Assembly: GCA_044228435.1 (NCBI GenBank)
Contig: JBGAUW010000006.1
Span: forward strand, 124,001 to 188,000
Source of the DNA: Bog-950 sp044228435
GTDB taxonomy: Bacteria > Bacteroidota > Bacteroidia > Chitinophagales > LD1
Length of the DNA stretch: 64,000 nucleotides
Direction: 5' to 3'
The notes beneath the pieces were generated by a model. The model worked only from the letters and a program-made list of their open reading frames with translations. It was not told where the DNA came from and did not search any database. The translations under genes and the position numbers were made by a program. Each line of letters opens with the position of its first letter. The stretch's first letter is position 1. Positions 28,340-36,361 of the stretch are shown piece by piece.

Positions 28340-28587
28340 ACTTCAGAGCCGAGATAGACGTAATGCCTCTTAAAGAATTATTAGACCCACAAGGCAAAGC
28401 AGTTGCCCACGGTTTACAAAAAATGAATTTTGATGATGTAACCGATGTACGCATTGGCAAACACATTACTATTAAGCTGGAAGCAAAAAGCAAAGAAGAT
28501 GCTACAGCACAGGTAGAAAACGCCTGCAAAAAACTTTTGGCTAACCCTATTATGGAAGGCTATAAGTTTGAAATAGTTCAAGAGTAG
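28336..28587 (+). CDS. purS: Phosphoribosylformylglycinamidine synthase subunit PurS
   Basis: The 83-residue protein has the PurS pattern: a first beta strand FRAEIDVMPLKELLDPQGKAV, then HGLQKMNFDDVTDVRIGKHI, then an acidic helix and a C-terminal strand. PurS bridges PurL and PurQ in the fourth step of purine synthesis. Neither partner is within the window. The start overlaps the pssA stop by 4 bp. After the stop there is a CAAGACACAAGA-type micro-repeat (about 28592-28616). Confidence 0.9.
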   Translation: MNFRAEIDVMPLKELLDPQGKAVAHGLQKMNFDDVTDVRIGKHITIKLEAKSKEDATAQVENACKKLLANPIMEGYKFEIVQE

Positions 28588-28672
28588 AACCAAGACACAA
28601 GAAGCAAGACACAAGACAAAGGCCCTTCATTTTGCCTTTAAGGTCTGCGCCTATCGTCTTAAATCTTTTCCC

Positions 28673-29377
28673 ATGTCGAAACTGTTTGTGGTACCTACAC
28701 CGGTTGGAAACCTTGAAGATATCACGCTTCGGGCTATACGTGTGCTTAAAGAGGCCGACCTTATTTTAGCCGAAGATACCCGCCAAACCCAAAAGCTGCT
28801 TAATCACTTCGAGATTAAAAAGCAGCTACTCTCCTATCATAAATTCAATGAGCATAAAACCGTAGAATCGGTTGTAGAGCGCATACAAGCCGGTGCTACT
28901 ATTGCTTTGGTAAGCGATGGGGGTACGCCCGGTATATCGGACCCCGGCCATATACTTATAGCTGCTTGTATAGAGCACAGCATACCGGTTGAGTGTCTGC
29001 CCGGGCCTACTGCTTTTGTGCCGGCCTTGGTTAACTCTGGCTTTGCTACCGACGAGTTTGTTTTTATAGGCTTTCTGCCCCATAAAAAGGGTCGCATGAC
29101 GAAGCTGAAAGAGGTGGCTTCTATCAGTAAAACCATCCTGCTATACGAGTCTCCTTTCCGTATTTTAAAACTGCTGGAGGAACTTAAGCTGCATATAGGC
29201 CCCGAGCGCCGCATAAGTTGCAGCCGCGAAATATCGAAGATGTTTGAAGAGACAGTGCGCGGCACGGCCGATGAACTGATAGCCCATTTTACAAAAAAAG
29301 AACCCCGGGGTGAGTTTGTGGTGGTGATAAGCGCTATTGCCACGGAGCGCAAAAAGCAAAAAGAGGAAGAGGAGTAG
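28673..29377 (+). CDS. rsmI: 16S rRNA (cytidine1402-2'-O)-methyltransferase
   Basis: The 234-residue enzyme methylates the ribose of C1402 in 16S rRNA. The tetrapyrrole-methylase fold is clear: VPTPVGNLEDITLRAIRVL at the start, LAEDTRQTQKLL, then the SAM-site VSDGGTPGISDPG and CLPGPTAFVPALVNSG, with GFLPHKKGR. The C-terminus is slightly shorter than in some homologues. It ends a few bases before the 29383-30320 repeat array. Confidence 0.95.
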   Translation: MSKLFVVPTPVGNLEDITLRAIRVLKEADLILAEDTRQTQKLLNHFEIKKQLLSYHKFNEHKTVESVVERIQAGATIALVSDGGTPGISDPGHILIAACIEHSIPVECLPGPTAFVPALVNSGFATDEFVFIGFLPHKKGRMTKLKEVASISKTILLYESPFRILKLLEELKLHIGPERRISCSREISKMFEETVRGTADELIAHFTKKEPRGEFVVVISAIATERKKQKEEEE

Positions 29378-29382
29378 TTTTT

Positions 29383-30320
29383 CTCACAGAAAGCACGGAC
29401 TACACGAAAAAAGGCAAACTGCATTGCTCTCACAGAAAGCACGGACTGCACGGAAGCAAACAGCCGAATGCAAACCACAGAATACTATGAACTACACAGA
29501 AAATACAGAATACAAACACCAGGACGAATAGCTCTCACAGAAAGCACGGACTGCACGGAAAACAGCCGAATGCAAAGCCACAGAATACTAAGAACTACAC
29601 AGAAAATACAGAACGCAAACACCAGAATAGCTCTCACAGAAAGCACAGAATACACGGAAAAGGCAAACTGCATTGCTCTCACAGAAAGCACGGACTGCAC
29701 GGAAGCAAACAGCCGAATGCACAAACCACAGAATACTATGAACTACACAGAAAATACAGAACGCAAACACCAGAATAGCTCTCACAGAAAGCGCAGAATA
29801 CACGGAAAAGGCAAACTGCATTGCTCTCACAGAAAGCACGGACTGCACAGAAGGAAACAGCCGAATGCACAAACCACAGAACACCAAGAACTGCAAAGAA
29901 AATACAGAAGGAAAACACCGGAATAGCCCTCACAGAAAGCACGGACTACACGGAAAAAGGCAATCTGCATTGCTCTCGCAGAAAGCACGGACTGCGCGGA
30001 AGCAAACAGCCGAATGCACATACCACAGAATACTAAGAATGCACAGAAAAAACGGAAAGCAAATACCGGAATAGCTCTCACAGAAAGCACAGAATACACG
30101 GAAAAAGGCAAACTGCATTGCTCTCACAGAAAGCACGGACTGCACGGAAGGTAACAGCCGAAAGCAAACCACAGAATACTAAGAAATGCACAGAAAATAC
30201 AGAATACAAACACCGGGAGGAATAGCTCTCACAGAAAGCGCAGAATACACAGAATAAAACAGCCGAAAGCAAAGCCACAGAATACTAAGAACTGCACAGA
30301 AAAAACGGAAGGTAAATACA
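29383..30320. repeat. Array of 12 alternating short (~46 bp) and long (~103 bp) units beginning CTCACAGAAAGC
   Basis: Twelve units, each beginning CTCACAGAAAGC or a one- to two-base variant, start at 29383, 29429, 29534, 29633, 29678, 29781, 29826, 29929, 29975, 30077, 30123 and 30227. Spacings are 46, 105, 99, 45, 103, 45, 103, 46, 102, 46 and 104 bp, then a last hybrid unit. Short units continue with GGCAAACTGCATTG. Long units contain AACAGCCGAATGC, CCACAGAATACTA and CACAGAAAATACAG. A 9-bp word like CACAGAAAG or CACGGACTG recurs inside the units. Several frames are open across the array in both strands, but they are by-products of the repeats; I see no gene. Confidence 0.9.
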
Positions 30321-30342
30321 GTTTTTATAGTTGTTAAAAACC

Positions 30343-30425
30343 AATCATGGTTAACATATTTCAGGGTGTTAACCTTTTAACATATTCATAATCAATGTTT
30401 TAATTTTTGCGTGTTAACCATGATT
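30343..30425. repeat. 83-bp region bounded by a perfect 14-bp inverted repeat
   Basis: AATCATGGTTAACA (30343-30356) and its exact complement TGTTAACCATGATT (30412-30425) enclose 55 bp that contain further copies of TTAACATATT and TGTTAACC. It directly follows the long repeat array. It could be a hairpin, a miniature element or a protein-binding site. Confidence 0.55.
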
Positions 30426-30529
30426 TTATTTTAACATTTGGCTGTTGCTACTCTAAAACGACATGGACTATAGGGACTGCCGGGCCAACGTTAGATGCCC
30501 TGAATACAAAACGTCTCAGATTCTTTTTG

Positions 30530-30556
30530 TTTCTGTGGTGTCTGTGCTTTCTGTGA
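30530..30556 (-). repeat. Inverted single copy of the array unit start
   Basis: The minus strand reads CTCACAGAAAGCACAGACAC then CACAGAAA, the same motif that opens each unit of the 29383-30320 array, here in the opposite orientation just after the stop of the cation efflux gene. Confidence 0.7.
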
Positions 30557-30569
30557 GAAACGGGCCTTT

Positions 30570-31247
30570 TTAATGGGTGTGCTTAGTACGAAGCCCCAGC
30601 ACTTCTACCCAACTCTTTCTTATCAGCTCTACGCTCCATTTTAGTATTACGGCTGCACCCAACAGGCCGCAAATAGGGTCTAGCAGGTACCAGCCGAAGT
30701 ACTCGGCGGCCAGCAAGGATACTATGGCCAATACGCTTAGCAGCACATCGCTTAGCACGTGCCTGTAGGCTGCCTGCATGTTTAAGTCCGATTTCTCTTC
30801 CTCGCGGTGTAAAAAGTAGGCGCTTAGTCCGTTAACCACCAAGCCAATAACAGCTACTATCAATGCGCCGGTGCTAAAATCTATCTCGGGGTGCCAAAAC
30901 TTGAGCACCGACTCATAAATCATAAACAGGGTAACCAGCAACAAGGTAATGCTACTGGCAAAGCTGCTAAGCGCAATTACGCGGTGGCGCTGTGCATCGC
31001 TTACCTGCTGCCCGCGCCGACGGATGTATACATAAGCTACCCAGGCCAGCATTAAAACCAATACGTGGCTAAGCATGTGCCAACCTTCCATAATAAGCGA
31101 AATGCTTTGGGTTTGGTAGCCAAACACCAGCTCCAGCACCATGGTAGCTACCGATATAAGCACTACTATACGGGTGCTGCGCTCGTTGGCGTGGTGGTGA
31201 AAGTGCGAGTGGTCGTGCTCGTGTGAATGATTATGCTGGTGCGCCAT
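30570..31247 (-). CDS. Cation diffusion facilitator transporter, DmeF-like, without the C-terminal cytoplasmic domain
   Basis: The 225-residue inner-membrane protein begins with a His-rich tail (about 10 His in the first 20 residues) and has about six membrane segments. The metal site in helix 2 reads H57-x3-H61 (EGWHMLSHVL), and helix 5 has H163-x3-D167 (HVLSDVLLSVLAI). HMxxH in helix 2 is the DmeF-type cobalt/nickel exporter pattern rather than the usual HxxxD or DxxxD of zinc exporters. The chain ends about 20 residues after the last helix, so the usual dimerising C-terminal domain is absent. The metal preference is inferred from the motif. The gene is separated from the defence genes by 58 bp. 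Confidence 0.85.
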   Translation of the reverse strand: MAHQHNHSHEHDHSHFHHHANERSTRIVVLISVATMVLELVFGYQTQSISLIMEGWHMLSHVLVLMLAWVAYVYIRRRGQQVSDAQRHRVIALSSFASSITLLLVTLFMIYESVLKFWHPEIDFSTGALIVAVIGLVVNGLSAYFLHREEEKSDLNMQAAYRHVLSDVLLSVLAIVSLLAAEYFGWYLLDPICGLLGAAVILKWSVELIRKSWVEVLGLRTKHTH

Positions 31248-31305
31248 AATGGGGCGTCAAAGAAAAGAAAAAAGAGCAGAGGAAGATTTAGAAAAAGTTG
31301 AATGC

Positions 31306-32994
31306 TTATCTAAAATCAAGTATATCATACACATTATCCTTACCAAACCAAGCATTGATTGTTAGCATAGCATTAGAATCCATCGCAGATAAAGAGAGGA
31401 CAACTAAATTCTTTTTTGCCCTCGAACAACATACATAAAGCAAATTTCGTGTCCTTTCGAAACGCCCAGAGTTACTTTTATTCTGCGCAAAAACATCATT
31501 AAACTTGTATTGATTCCAAGAATTATCATCTATAACCAATAGAACATTATCAAACTCATCACCCTTCACACCGTGCTTAGTTGAGTATGGTGTAAATTCA
31601 TTAATAAACTTAGCAAACAAGATAAATTCAGAGTAGTTGACATTCATCAAGTTTTCGTAAAAAGATTTCCTTTTCAATTCACTTTCATTAAGTTCTGTCT
31701 TTGCTAGTTCTGATTCGAATTCTTCCATTCGAATCGGCTTAACTAATAACCTATTTTCAAAAATAAATTCTAAAACTTCTTTAACTGTTTTTTCCTCTCG
31801 CAGTTTTATCAGAGAATCCATAAAATTGTGAACGCTCTTTTTGTCGTAATGCGTATTTATTTTGAAACCATCAAGTCCTAATTGTTTTACAAATGATCTA
31901 TAATTTTTTTCGCGATAAAGATCAATTAGATTTTCGACCTTTTCAATCATAAACTTACTAAATACATCATCCTTATTAAACAATCTATCCCTTCCAAAAT
32001 CTAATAAATCATAAGTTGCTAGAAGTTTTTCGTAGCCTATCTTATTCGCTATCCCTCGATGCGTTAGGAATAAAATTTTACTTTCTCCACCAAAGTTCCA
32101 AGATTTTTTTTCATGTAACAAGTTTAATACCGCAGAGTAATTTGCCTCACCTTCCGATAGTTTGTTATTGCAATGAATAAAAGAAACTTCGCCGCTTGCA
32201 TTTTTACCAACAGGAATTTGAGTTAAATCAGTCCTTATATGATTAAGTAAATTAATTACTTTTAAAGAGCAACGAAAATTGTCAACTTTGGTTATTAGGC
32301 TTAACAAGCCATTTTCAACATATCTAGCTGGTATCCGACCAACACCTTGATTGTAAATTTTCTGCATTGAGTCTCCAAAAAAACCCAATGTAATATTGTC
32401 CTTATTCCTGCTGAGTAAATTATCTAACAGTAGTTCAATTGTTCTTTGTTCCGTATCCTGATACTCATCAATAAAAATGAAAGGAAACTTATTAGCAACT
32501 ATTTTTGCAATTTTAGGACGTCTTGCAAAAAGATTACTTGAAAATGCTAAAACATCCTCATGTGTAATCTTCCCCTTTTCGAATTTTCGCCCATACTGAG
32601 AATATTCAACATTTACCTCCTGAATTAAGACCTCCAAATCAGCAACAGGCTTCTTATTATCATTTCGGTTATACAAAAGAATTTCCTCTTTTAACTCTTT
32701 TTGATACCCTTTCATAACATGCCATAAAAATTCGTGAATTGTAAGAACAAGAACAAGTGAGTCATTCTCTATTCTCTCAATAATCTCATCTTTTGCAACA
32801 TTCGTATATGTTATGCAAGCAATTTGTTGATTCCCCTTTTTTAATAAATCACCTTTACTTTCTAAAATAAATTTTATGCTCTCAATTAAAGTCCAAGTTT
32901 TACCAGAGCCTGCTCCAGCCTCAACTATAAAACTTTCGCCTGCCTTGATACAATCCTCAACCTCCCTTAAGGTCTTATTTATTTTTGTAACCAT
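31306..32994 (-). CDS. gajB: UvrD/Rep-like helicase, Gabija GajB-type
   Basis: The 562-residue protein is a superfamily 1 helicase. Walker A is AGAGSGKT (residues 26-33), motif Ia CITYTNVAKDEI near 59, Walker B FIFIDEYQDTEQ (172-183), motif III GDSMQKIY near 207, and motif VI LLYVCCSRAKKNLVVL near the C-terminus. It overlaps the upstream OLD-nuclease gene by 16 bp, so the pair is coupled. This order and pairing is that of the Gabija anti-phage system, in which GajB works with GajA. The length is a little above the first described GajB. The region is visibly more A+T-rich than its neighbours, which fits horizontal transfer. Confidence 0.85.
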   Translation of the reverse strand: MVTKINKTLREVEDCIKAGESFIVEAGAGSGKTWTLIESIKFILESKGDLLKKGNQQIACITYTNVAKDEIIERIENDSLVLVLTIHEFLWHVMKGYQKELKEEILLYNRNDNKKPVADLEVLIQEVNVEYSQYGRKFEKGKITHEDVLAFSSNLFARRPKIAKIVANKFPFIFIDEYQDTEQRTIELLLDNLLSRNKDNITLGFFGDSMQKIYNQGVGRIPARYVENGLLSLITKVDNFRCSLKVINLLNHIRTDLTQIPVGKNASGEVSFIHCNNKLSEGEANYSAVLNLLHEKKSWNFGGESKILFLTHRGIANKIGYEKLLATYDLLDFGRDRLFNKDDVFSKFMIEKVENLIDLYREKNYRSFVKQLGLDGFKINTHYDKKSVHNFMDSLIKLREEKTVKEVLEFIFENRLLVKPIRMEEFESELAKTELNESELKRKSFYENLMNVNYSEFILFAKFINEFTPYSTKHGVKGDEFDNVLLVIDDNSWNQYKFNDVFAQNKSNSGRFERTRNLLYVCCSRAKKNLVVLSLSAMDSNAMLTINAWFGKDNVYDILDFR

Positions 32995-35015
32995 TGCAAG
33001 CCCTCTTTAATATATTTAGGAATGCCCCAACCCTTTAATGCTAATATATCAAAGGCAAATTCTGTTTTCTTCGGTATTTTATTCGCTATTGAATACGATT
33101 CGGAAATAATTGCCTCTTTAGATTTGCTCGTAGCCACAGTTTTACCGCCAATTTTACTTGTTTCTAAAAATATTTTTCGACTAGAAATATTTGATTTATT
33201 TAAAGAAAAAACTTCTGCATTCTTTATTATAAAAGCTTCCTCAAAACTTCTACCACATTTATCTCCAGGATTTTCTGGAATCTGATAGGCAACTCTAACT
33301 TTCTCTGTAGGATTTAACTTCTCTGTATCAGTGCAACTTATTAACTCAATCAGCTTTATTTTCTTTGGCAACCATTTTTTCAAAGTAGCATTACTAGTAG
33401 TAATCCCCTCCGAAACAGCACAAGCATCTTGAGTTGTTTTACTCCCCTTTCTTACTGGCTTCACAGAATCTAAATCTGTAATTAATAGAGTTTTTACATT
33501 TATAAATTCTAAAAACTCTTTAAAGTTTAATGCATAAGCGCCCCCAACTTCGATTATAGAGATATATTGATTCAACAAACTTGGCGCTTCTAAAGCAATC
33601 ATTTGTGGCAACAATAGCCTTTCTACTGTACCCTCTACCATAATGATTTTGTCTGCAAACAGCATATCGCAATTATATAATGTCAAATATTGCCTTAAGA
33701 AATTCAAGTTTTCTGGAGCTGAACTTGCAAGAGAGTCCCTAAAAGTAGTAAGATTCTTAACGACTACATATCGATCTGAGTTGTCAAAATATCTTACACA
33801 ATCAAAACTACTATCCGCGACTATGTGTGAAGAGTGGGTAGTAATTACGATTTGCGCATTCCAATTTTTCTTTATTATAAATTCATTTATACTTTTTATA
33901 AAAGTTTGTTGCATTTGGGGATGAAGGTGCGCCTCCGGTTCTTCTATAAAAAGCAAACTAAAATTAGGACTAGCCTTTCTTTTAGTTTGCTCTTCGAAAT
34001 AACTTAGTACGGTTAATACTATAAAGATAAGCTTACTGTATCCTAATCCATTTGACGTCTCCGGTAAAAGTTCACCACCGTCATGCTCGTAAAAAAGACT
34101 TGCATTATCTTTTAAAACCTCCTCAACTTCAAAATGAGATCTTATCTCTATTTTTTGCAGATTGGTCCCATTGTTAACTCCAAAATTCTTTAGATCCGAA
34201 AACAATGTTTTAAAGAACTCTTTATAGTTACCATCCAGACGAGTAGAGGCATCTGTCAAAGATTTTTCCAAATCCTTTGCGGCTCCATCGTCCTCCTTAT
34301 TAAATTTAAAGTATGTTTCAAAACCCCTCGCTAATCCTTTGCTATTATCATCAGCTCTATCATCTAAACTTGTTTGAGCATGGATAAACCTAGGAAGAAA
34401 AACATTTTCAATTTCGGTCGGCTTTTCTATGTGGCTTCTATACTCAGGATTTTCCTTATCAACAGCGAAAAATCTCTTTTCAAAGAAGAAAAGATTATTT
34501 TTAAGAAACTTAATAAAATTACTCCCGTTGATAGATTCATCAACTTTAAATTTCTTAAGAAGCTTCTCGAGTTCAAAAACGCCATACTCACAGCATATCA
34601 AAGCATCTTTTCGTCTTTCATCAAGGTCCATTAAAAAGTCAGAAATGGCCGCAAGCTTCCCATCATCTTCGTCTCCATATTCTAAAAAAATTTCTAGGAC
34701 AATCTTTGGAAATGCTTTTTTATAGATCTTCTCCTTTTTCAAAATTTCTTCTTCATCCTCTACACTTTCTACTGCGGCAGCGTATTCTTCATAATACTTC
34801 AACGATTCAAGAAATTTCGGATATACGTTTAAGGAAAAATCTTCAAATCGAAATTTAGATTTAGCTCCTCCACTAAAGAAATTATTAAATAATTCGGCCA
34901 ATGACGTTTTCCCAGAATTATTCCTGCCAACTATTAAGGTGACAACATCATCGAAATCAACCGTAATTTCTTGCAAGAGTCTAAAATTTGACACTCTCAC
35001 TTTAGTTATTTTCAT
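32979..35015 (-). CDS. gajA: OLD-family ATP-dependent nuclease with TOPRIM domain, Gabija GajA-type
   Basis: The 678-residue protein has an ABC-type ATPase followed by a TOPRIM nuclease. Visible are Walker A GRNNSGKTS (30-38), a signature-like SNGLGYSK near 321, Walker B LLFIEEPEAHLHPQ (354-367), the switch ITTHSSH near 391, the TOPRIM Glu in MVEGTVERLLLP (E461) and the acidic pair TDLDS (D514, D516). All catalytic motifs appear intact. In Gabija, GajA nicks DNA when nucleotide levels fall during phage infection. It is the first gene of the pair. Base composition is low in G+C: the line at 33181 has 13 of 60 G+C, against 25 of 60 at 26341. A stand-alone class 2 OLD system with UvrD partner is the same arrangement. 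Confidence 0.87.
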   Translation of the reverse strand: MKITKVRVSNFRLLQEITVDFDDVVTLIVGRNNSGKTSLAELFNNFFSGGAKSKFRFEDFSLNVYPKFLESLKYYEEYAAAVESVEDEEEILKKEKIYKKAFPKIVLEIFLEYGDEDDGKLAAISDFLMDLDERRKDALICCEYGVFELEKLLKKFKVDESINGSNFIKFLKNNLFFFEKRFFAVDKENPEYRSHIEKPTEIENVFLPRFIHAQTSLDDRADDNSKGLARGFETYFKFNKEDDGAAKDLEKSLTDASTRLDGNYKEFFKTLFSDLKNFGVNNGTNLQKIEIRSHFEVEEVLKDNASLFYEHDGGELLPETSNGLGYSKLIFIVLTVLSYFEEQTKRKASPNFSLLFIEEPEAHLHPQMQQTFIKSINEFIIKKNWNAQIVITTHSSHIVADSSFDCVRYFDNSDRYVVVKNLTTFRDSLASSAPENLNFLRQYLTLYNCDMLFADKIIMVEGTVERLLLPQMIALEAPSLLNQYISIIEVGGAYALNFKEFLEFINVKTLLITDLDSVKPVRKGSKTTQDACAVSEGITTSNATLKKWLPKKIKLIELISCTDTEKLNPTEKVRVAYQIPENPGDKCGRSFEEAFIIKNAEVFSLNKSNISSRKIFLETSKIGGKTVATSKSKEAIISESYSIANKIPKKTEFAFDILALKGWGIPKYIKEGLQWLQK

Positions 35016-35251
35016 TTTTCCAAAGATTTAAAATGTCAAAGAGTAGGGAAATTTGCAACGCATTATAAATAACTCAGTGCTTTAAAAGCTTAAGCCTTTT
35101 TGTAAATTAACACAACCCTACAAATGTTAAAAATACATTCAACAATTTGCAATATTTCGCTGTTTATTCTAAAACAGAACCATTTATGAGGAAGTTTTGT
35201 GAATTTGCCCGAGAAAATTATGTTTGCACTCCGTTTTAAAAAGCGGTAGAC
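35016..35251. other. A+T-rich spacer between the Gabija pair and tRNA-Lys
   Basis: No gene is seen. An open frame on the minus strand (35090-35464) reads through the tRNA in antisense and gives the familiar false protein GGGRTHDPMIKSHLLYQL; it is not a gene. No copy of the tRNA 3' end was found on the far side of the Gabija genes. Confidence 0.6.
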
Positions 35252-35324
35252 GATTCCGTAGCTCAGTTGGTAGAGCAAATGACTCTTAATCATTGGGTCG
35301 TGGGTTCGACCCCCACCGGGATCA
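35252..35324 (+). tRNA. tRNA-Lys (CTT anticodon)
   Basis: A full cloverleaf of 73 nt is visible. The acceptor stem is GATTCCG with CGGGATC (one T-G pair) and discriminator A. The anticodon arm is AATGA-CTCTTAA-TCATT with anticodon CTT. The T arm is GTGGG-TTCGACC-CCCAC. The CCA end is not encoded. Confidence 0.97.
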
Positions 35325-35328
35325 CAGT

Positions 35329-35363
35329 AAAAGGGTTTTAGCGAATAGCTGAAACCCTTTTTT
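35329..35363 (+). terminator. Terminator of tRNA-Lys
   Basis: AAAAGGGTTT pairs with AAACCCTTTT across a 13-nt loop and ends in a T run, four bases after the tRNA. Confidence 0.75.
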
Positions 35364-35416
35364 AGTTTAGGGGCAAATACATCCACCCCCTGCCCTGACC
35401 AAAGCGTCAGGGCTTT

Positions 35417-35432
35417 CCCCCGCCGGCGGGGG
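35417..35432. repeat. Perfect 16-bp GC palindrome
   Basis: CCCCCGCCGGCGGGGG is a perfect palindrome. It follows a smaller stem, CCTGAC with GTCAGG, at about 35393-35411. No gene is seen in 35364-35577. It resembles the G+C palindromes near 27554 and 36253. Confidence 0.6.
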
Positions 35433-35577
35433 ACATTAGCGCTTTGCTCATAGCTTTTGCGCAAACCTAGTGTAAGATTTTATTTTTTAGGGCTTCAAGT
35501 TTTAATCATCCCGCTTCTGCGCCAGTAGTTGATAGATAGTAAAGTCAGGCAAGATTGTAAATGCATGACGGTGATTT

Positions 35578-35772
35578 TTAAGATTCGTCTTTAGTGGTTT
35601 TTATTAGGCTGATGCCTGCACCAAAAAAGATGACACCCAACACACCAAAAATTACCAGCGATTTAATATCGCGTGTGCCGCCGGATGTATTGGCGAAAAC
35701 CACTGCCATATAAATAAGTCCGCCGATACCAAGAAGGGTTAAAATGGCTCCGAAAATTCGTTTTACGTTCAT
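35578..35772 (-). CDS. Small two-helix membrane protein, unknown function
   Basis: The 64-residue protein has two hydrophobic segments (about residues 5-27 and 37-58) separated by a short polar loop TSGGTRDIKS, and a charged C-terminus KTTKDES. It is basic at the N-terminus (MNVKRIFG), which fits inner-membrane insertion. It follows a similar small membrane gene by 37 bp on the same strand. I do not recognise the family. Confidence 0.65.
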   Translation of the reverse strand: MNVKRIFGAILTLLGIGGLIYMAVVFANTSGGTRDIKSLVIFGVLGVIFFGAGISLIKTTKDES

Positions 35773-35809
35773 TACATTGGGTTTTATTGATATAAAAAAG
35801 AAGAACTTA

Positions 35810-36019
35810 CTATGATTTGGAACCTTTCCACAGCACTACTCCACCTATTCCCATTAATACGATTCCAAGAACGGGTGACCAGCTGAAGTAGTGAGGTTTC
35901 TCGCGGCTTATTTCCAGTTTGCCTATATCTACTACTTTCTCTTTTGTAAAAAACTGAAAGCCTGTAAAAATGGTTAAGCCTAAGCCGAGTACGATAAGTA
36001 CAATACCTGCGATTTTCAT
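35810..36019 (-). CDS. Small membrane protein, DUF3185-like
   Basis: The 69-residue protein has a first hydrophobic segment at residues 4-24, then a loop with KEKVVDIGKLEISREKPHYF, then a second hydrophobic segment and WKGSKS. The KVVDIGxLxIxxEK loop between two helices is the pattern of DUF3185 proteins as I recall them. Function is unknown. It is likely co-transcribed with the following small membrane gene. Confidence 0.65.
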   Translation of the reverse strand: MKIAGIVLIVLGLGLTIFTGFQFFTKEKVVDIGKLEISREKPHYFSWSPVLGIVLMGIGGVVLWKGSKS

Positions 36020-36361
36020 GGGATATATTTTAAAATGGGATAACGTGTTATTTGGGGAAATAAATATTTATGTAAAGGGCTCTCCCTACCCTTCTTTACC
36101 CAAGTGCAAAACGCATACCACGCGATAACCCCAACATGGGGCGGCTTTAGTTGTGCCTCGTTTGTGCTTTGGCCTGGTGGCCTTTCTGCTATAAGATAGA
36201 AACTATTTATGCCTGGCGATTGCACTTTTTGCTTTATCCCACCTAACCTCCCTCCCGATAAATCGGGATGAAACACCTTGTGGAGGAACTTGTTTAGTCG
36301 CGTTGATTAATATTTTGCTGTAAAAATTTTAATGTGCGCTCAGTTCTAAAAAAACAGAAAA
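36020..36361. other. Gene-free spacer with a short palindrome
   Basis: No convincing gene. The open frame at 36016-36276 has an unlikely composition and covers a dispersed-type motif. At 36253-36268 TCCCGAT-AA-ATCGGGA forms a perfect 7-bp stem, preceded by ACCTAACCTCCC, which recalls the G+C motif near 27554 in the opposite orientation. Confidence 0.5.

Noticed and set aside
29337..30278. Many overlapping frames of 60-150 residues on both strands (for example LSVRAMQFAF repeats)
   Set aside because: They arise from the repeat array itself, lack starts or signals of their own, and overlap in several frames.
29383..30320. CRISPR array
   Set aside because: Unit lengths alternate 46/103 bp, the parts between repeats are themselves repeated, and no cas gene is near.
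31248..35324. Integrative element with att sites at tRNA-Lys
   Set aside because: No integrase gene and no direct repeat of the tRNA 3' end found on the other side; the genes lie upstream of the tRNA 5' end.
35090..35464. 124-residue minus-strand frame with GGGRTHDPMIKSHLLYQL
   Set aside because: It is antisense to tRNA-Lys; this peptide is the well-known false translation of a tRNA complement.
36016..36276. 86-residue minus-strand frame
   Set aside because: Unlikely composition, no recognisable domain, and it covers a palindromic spacer motif.
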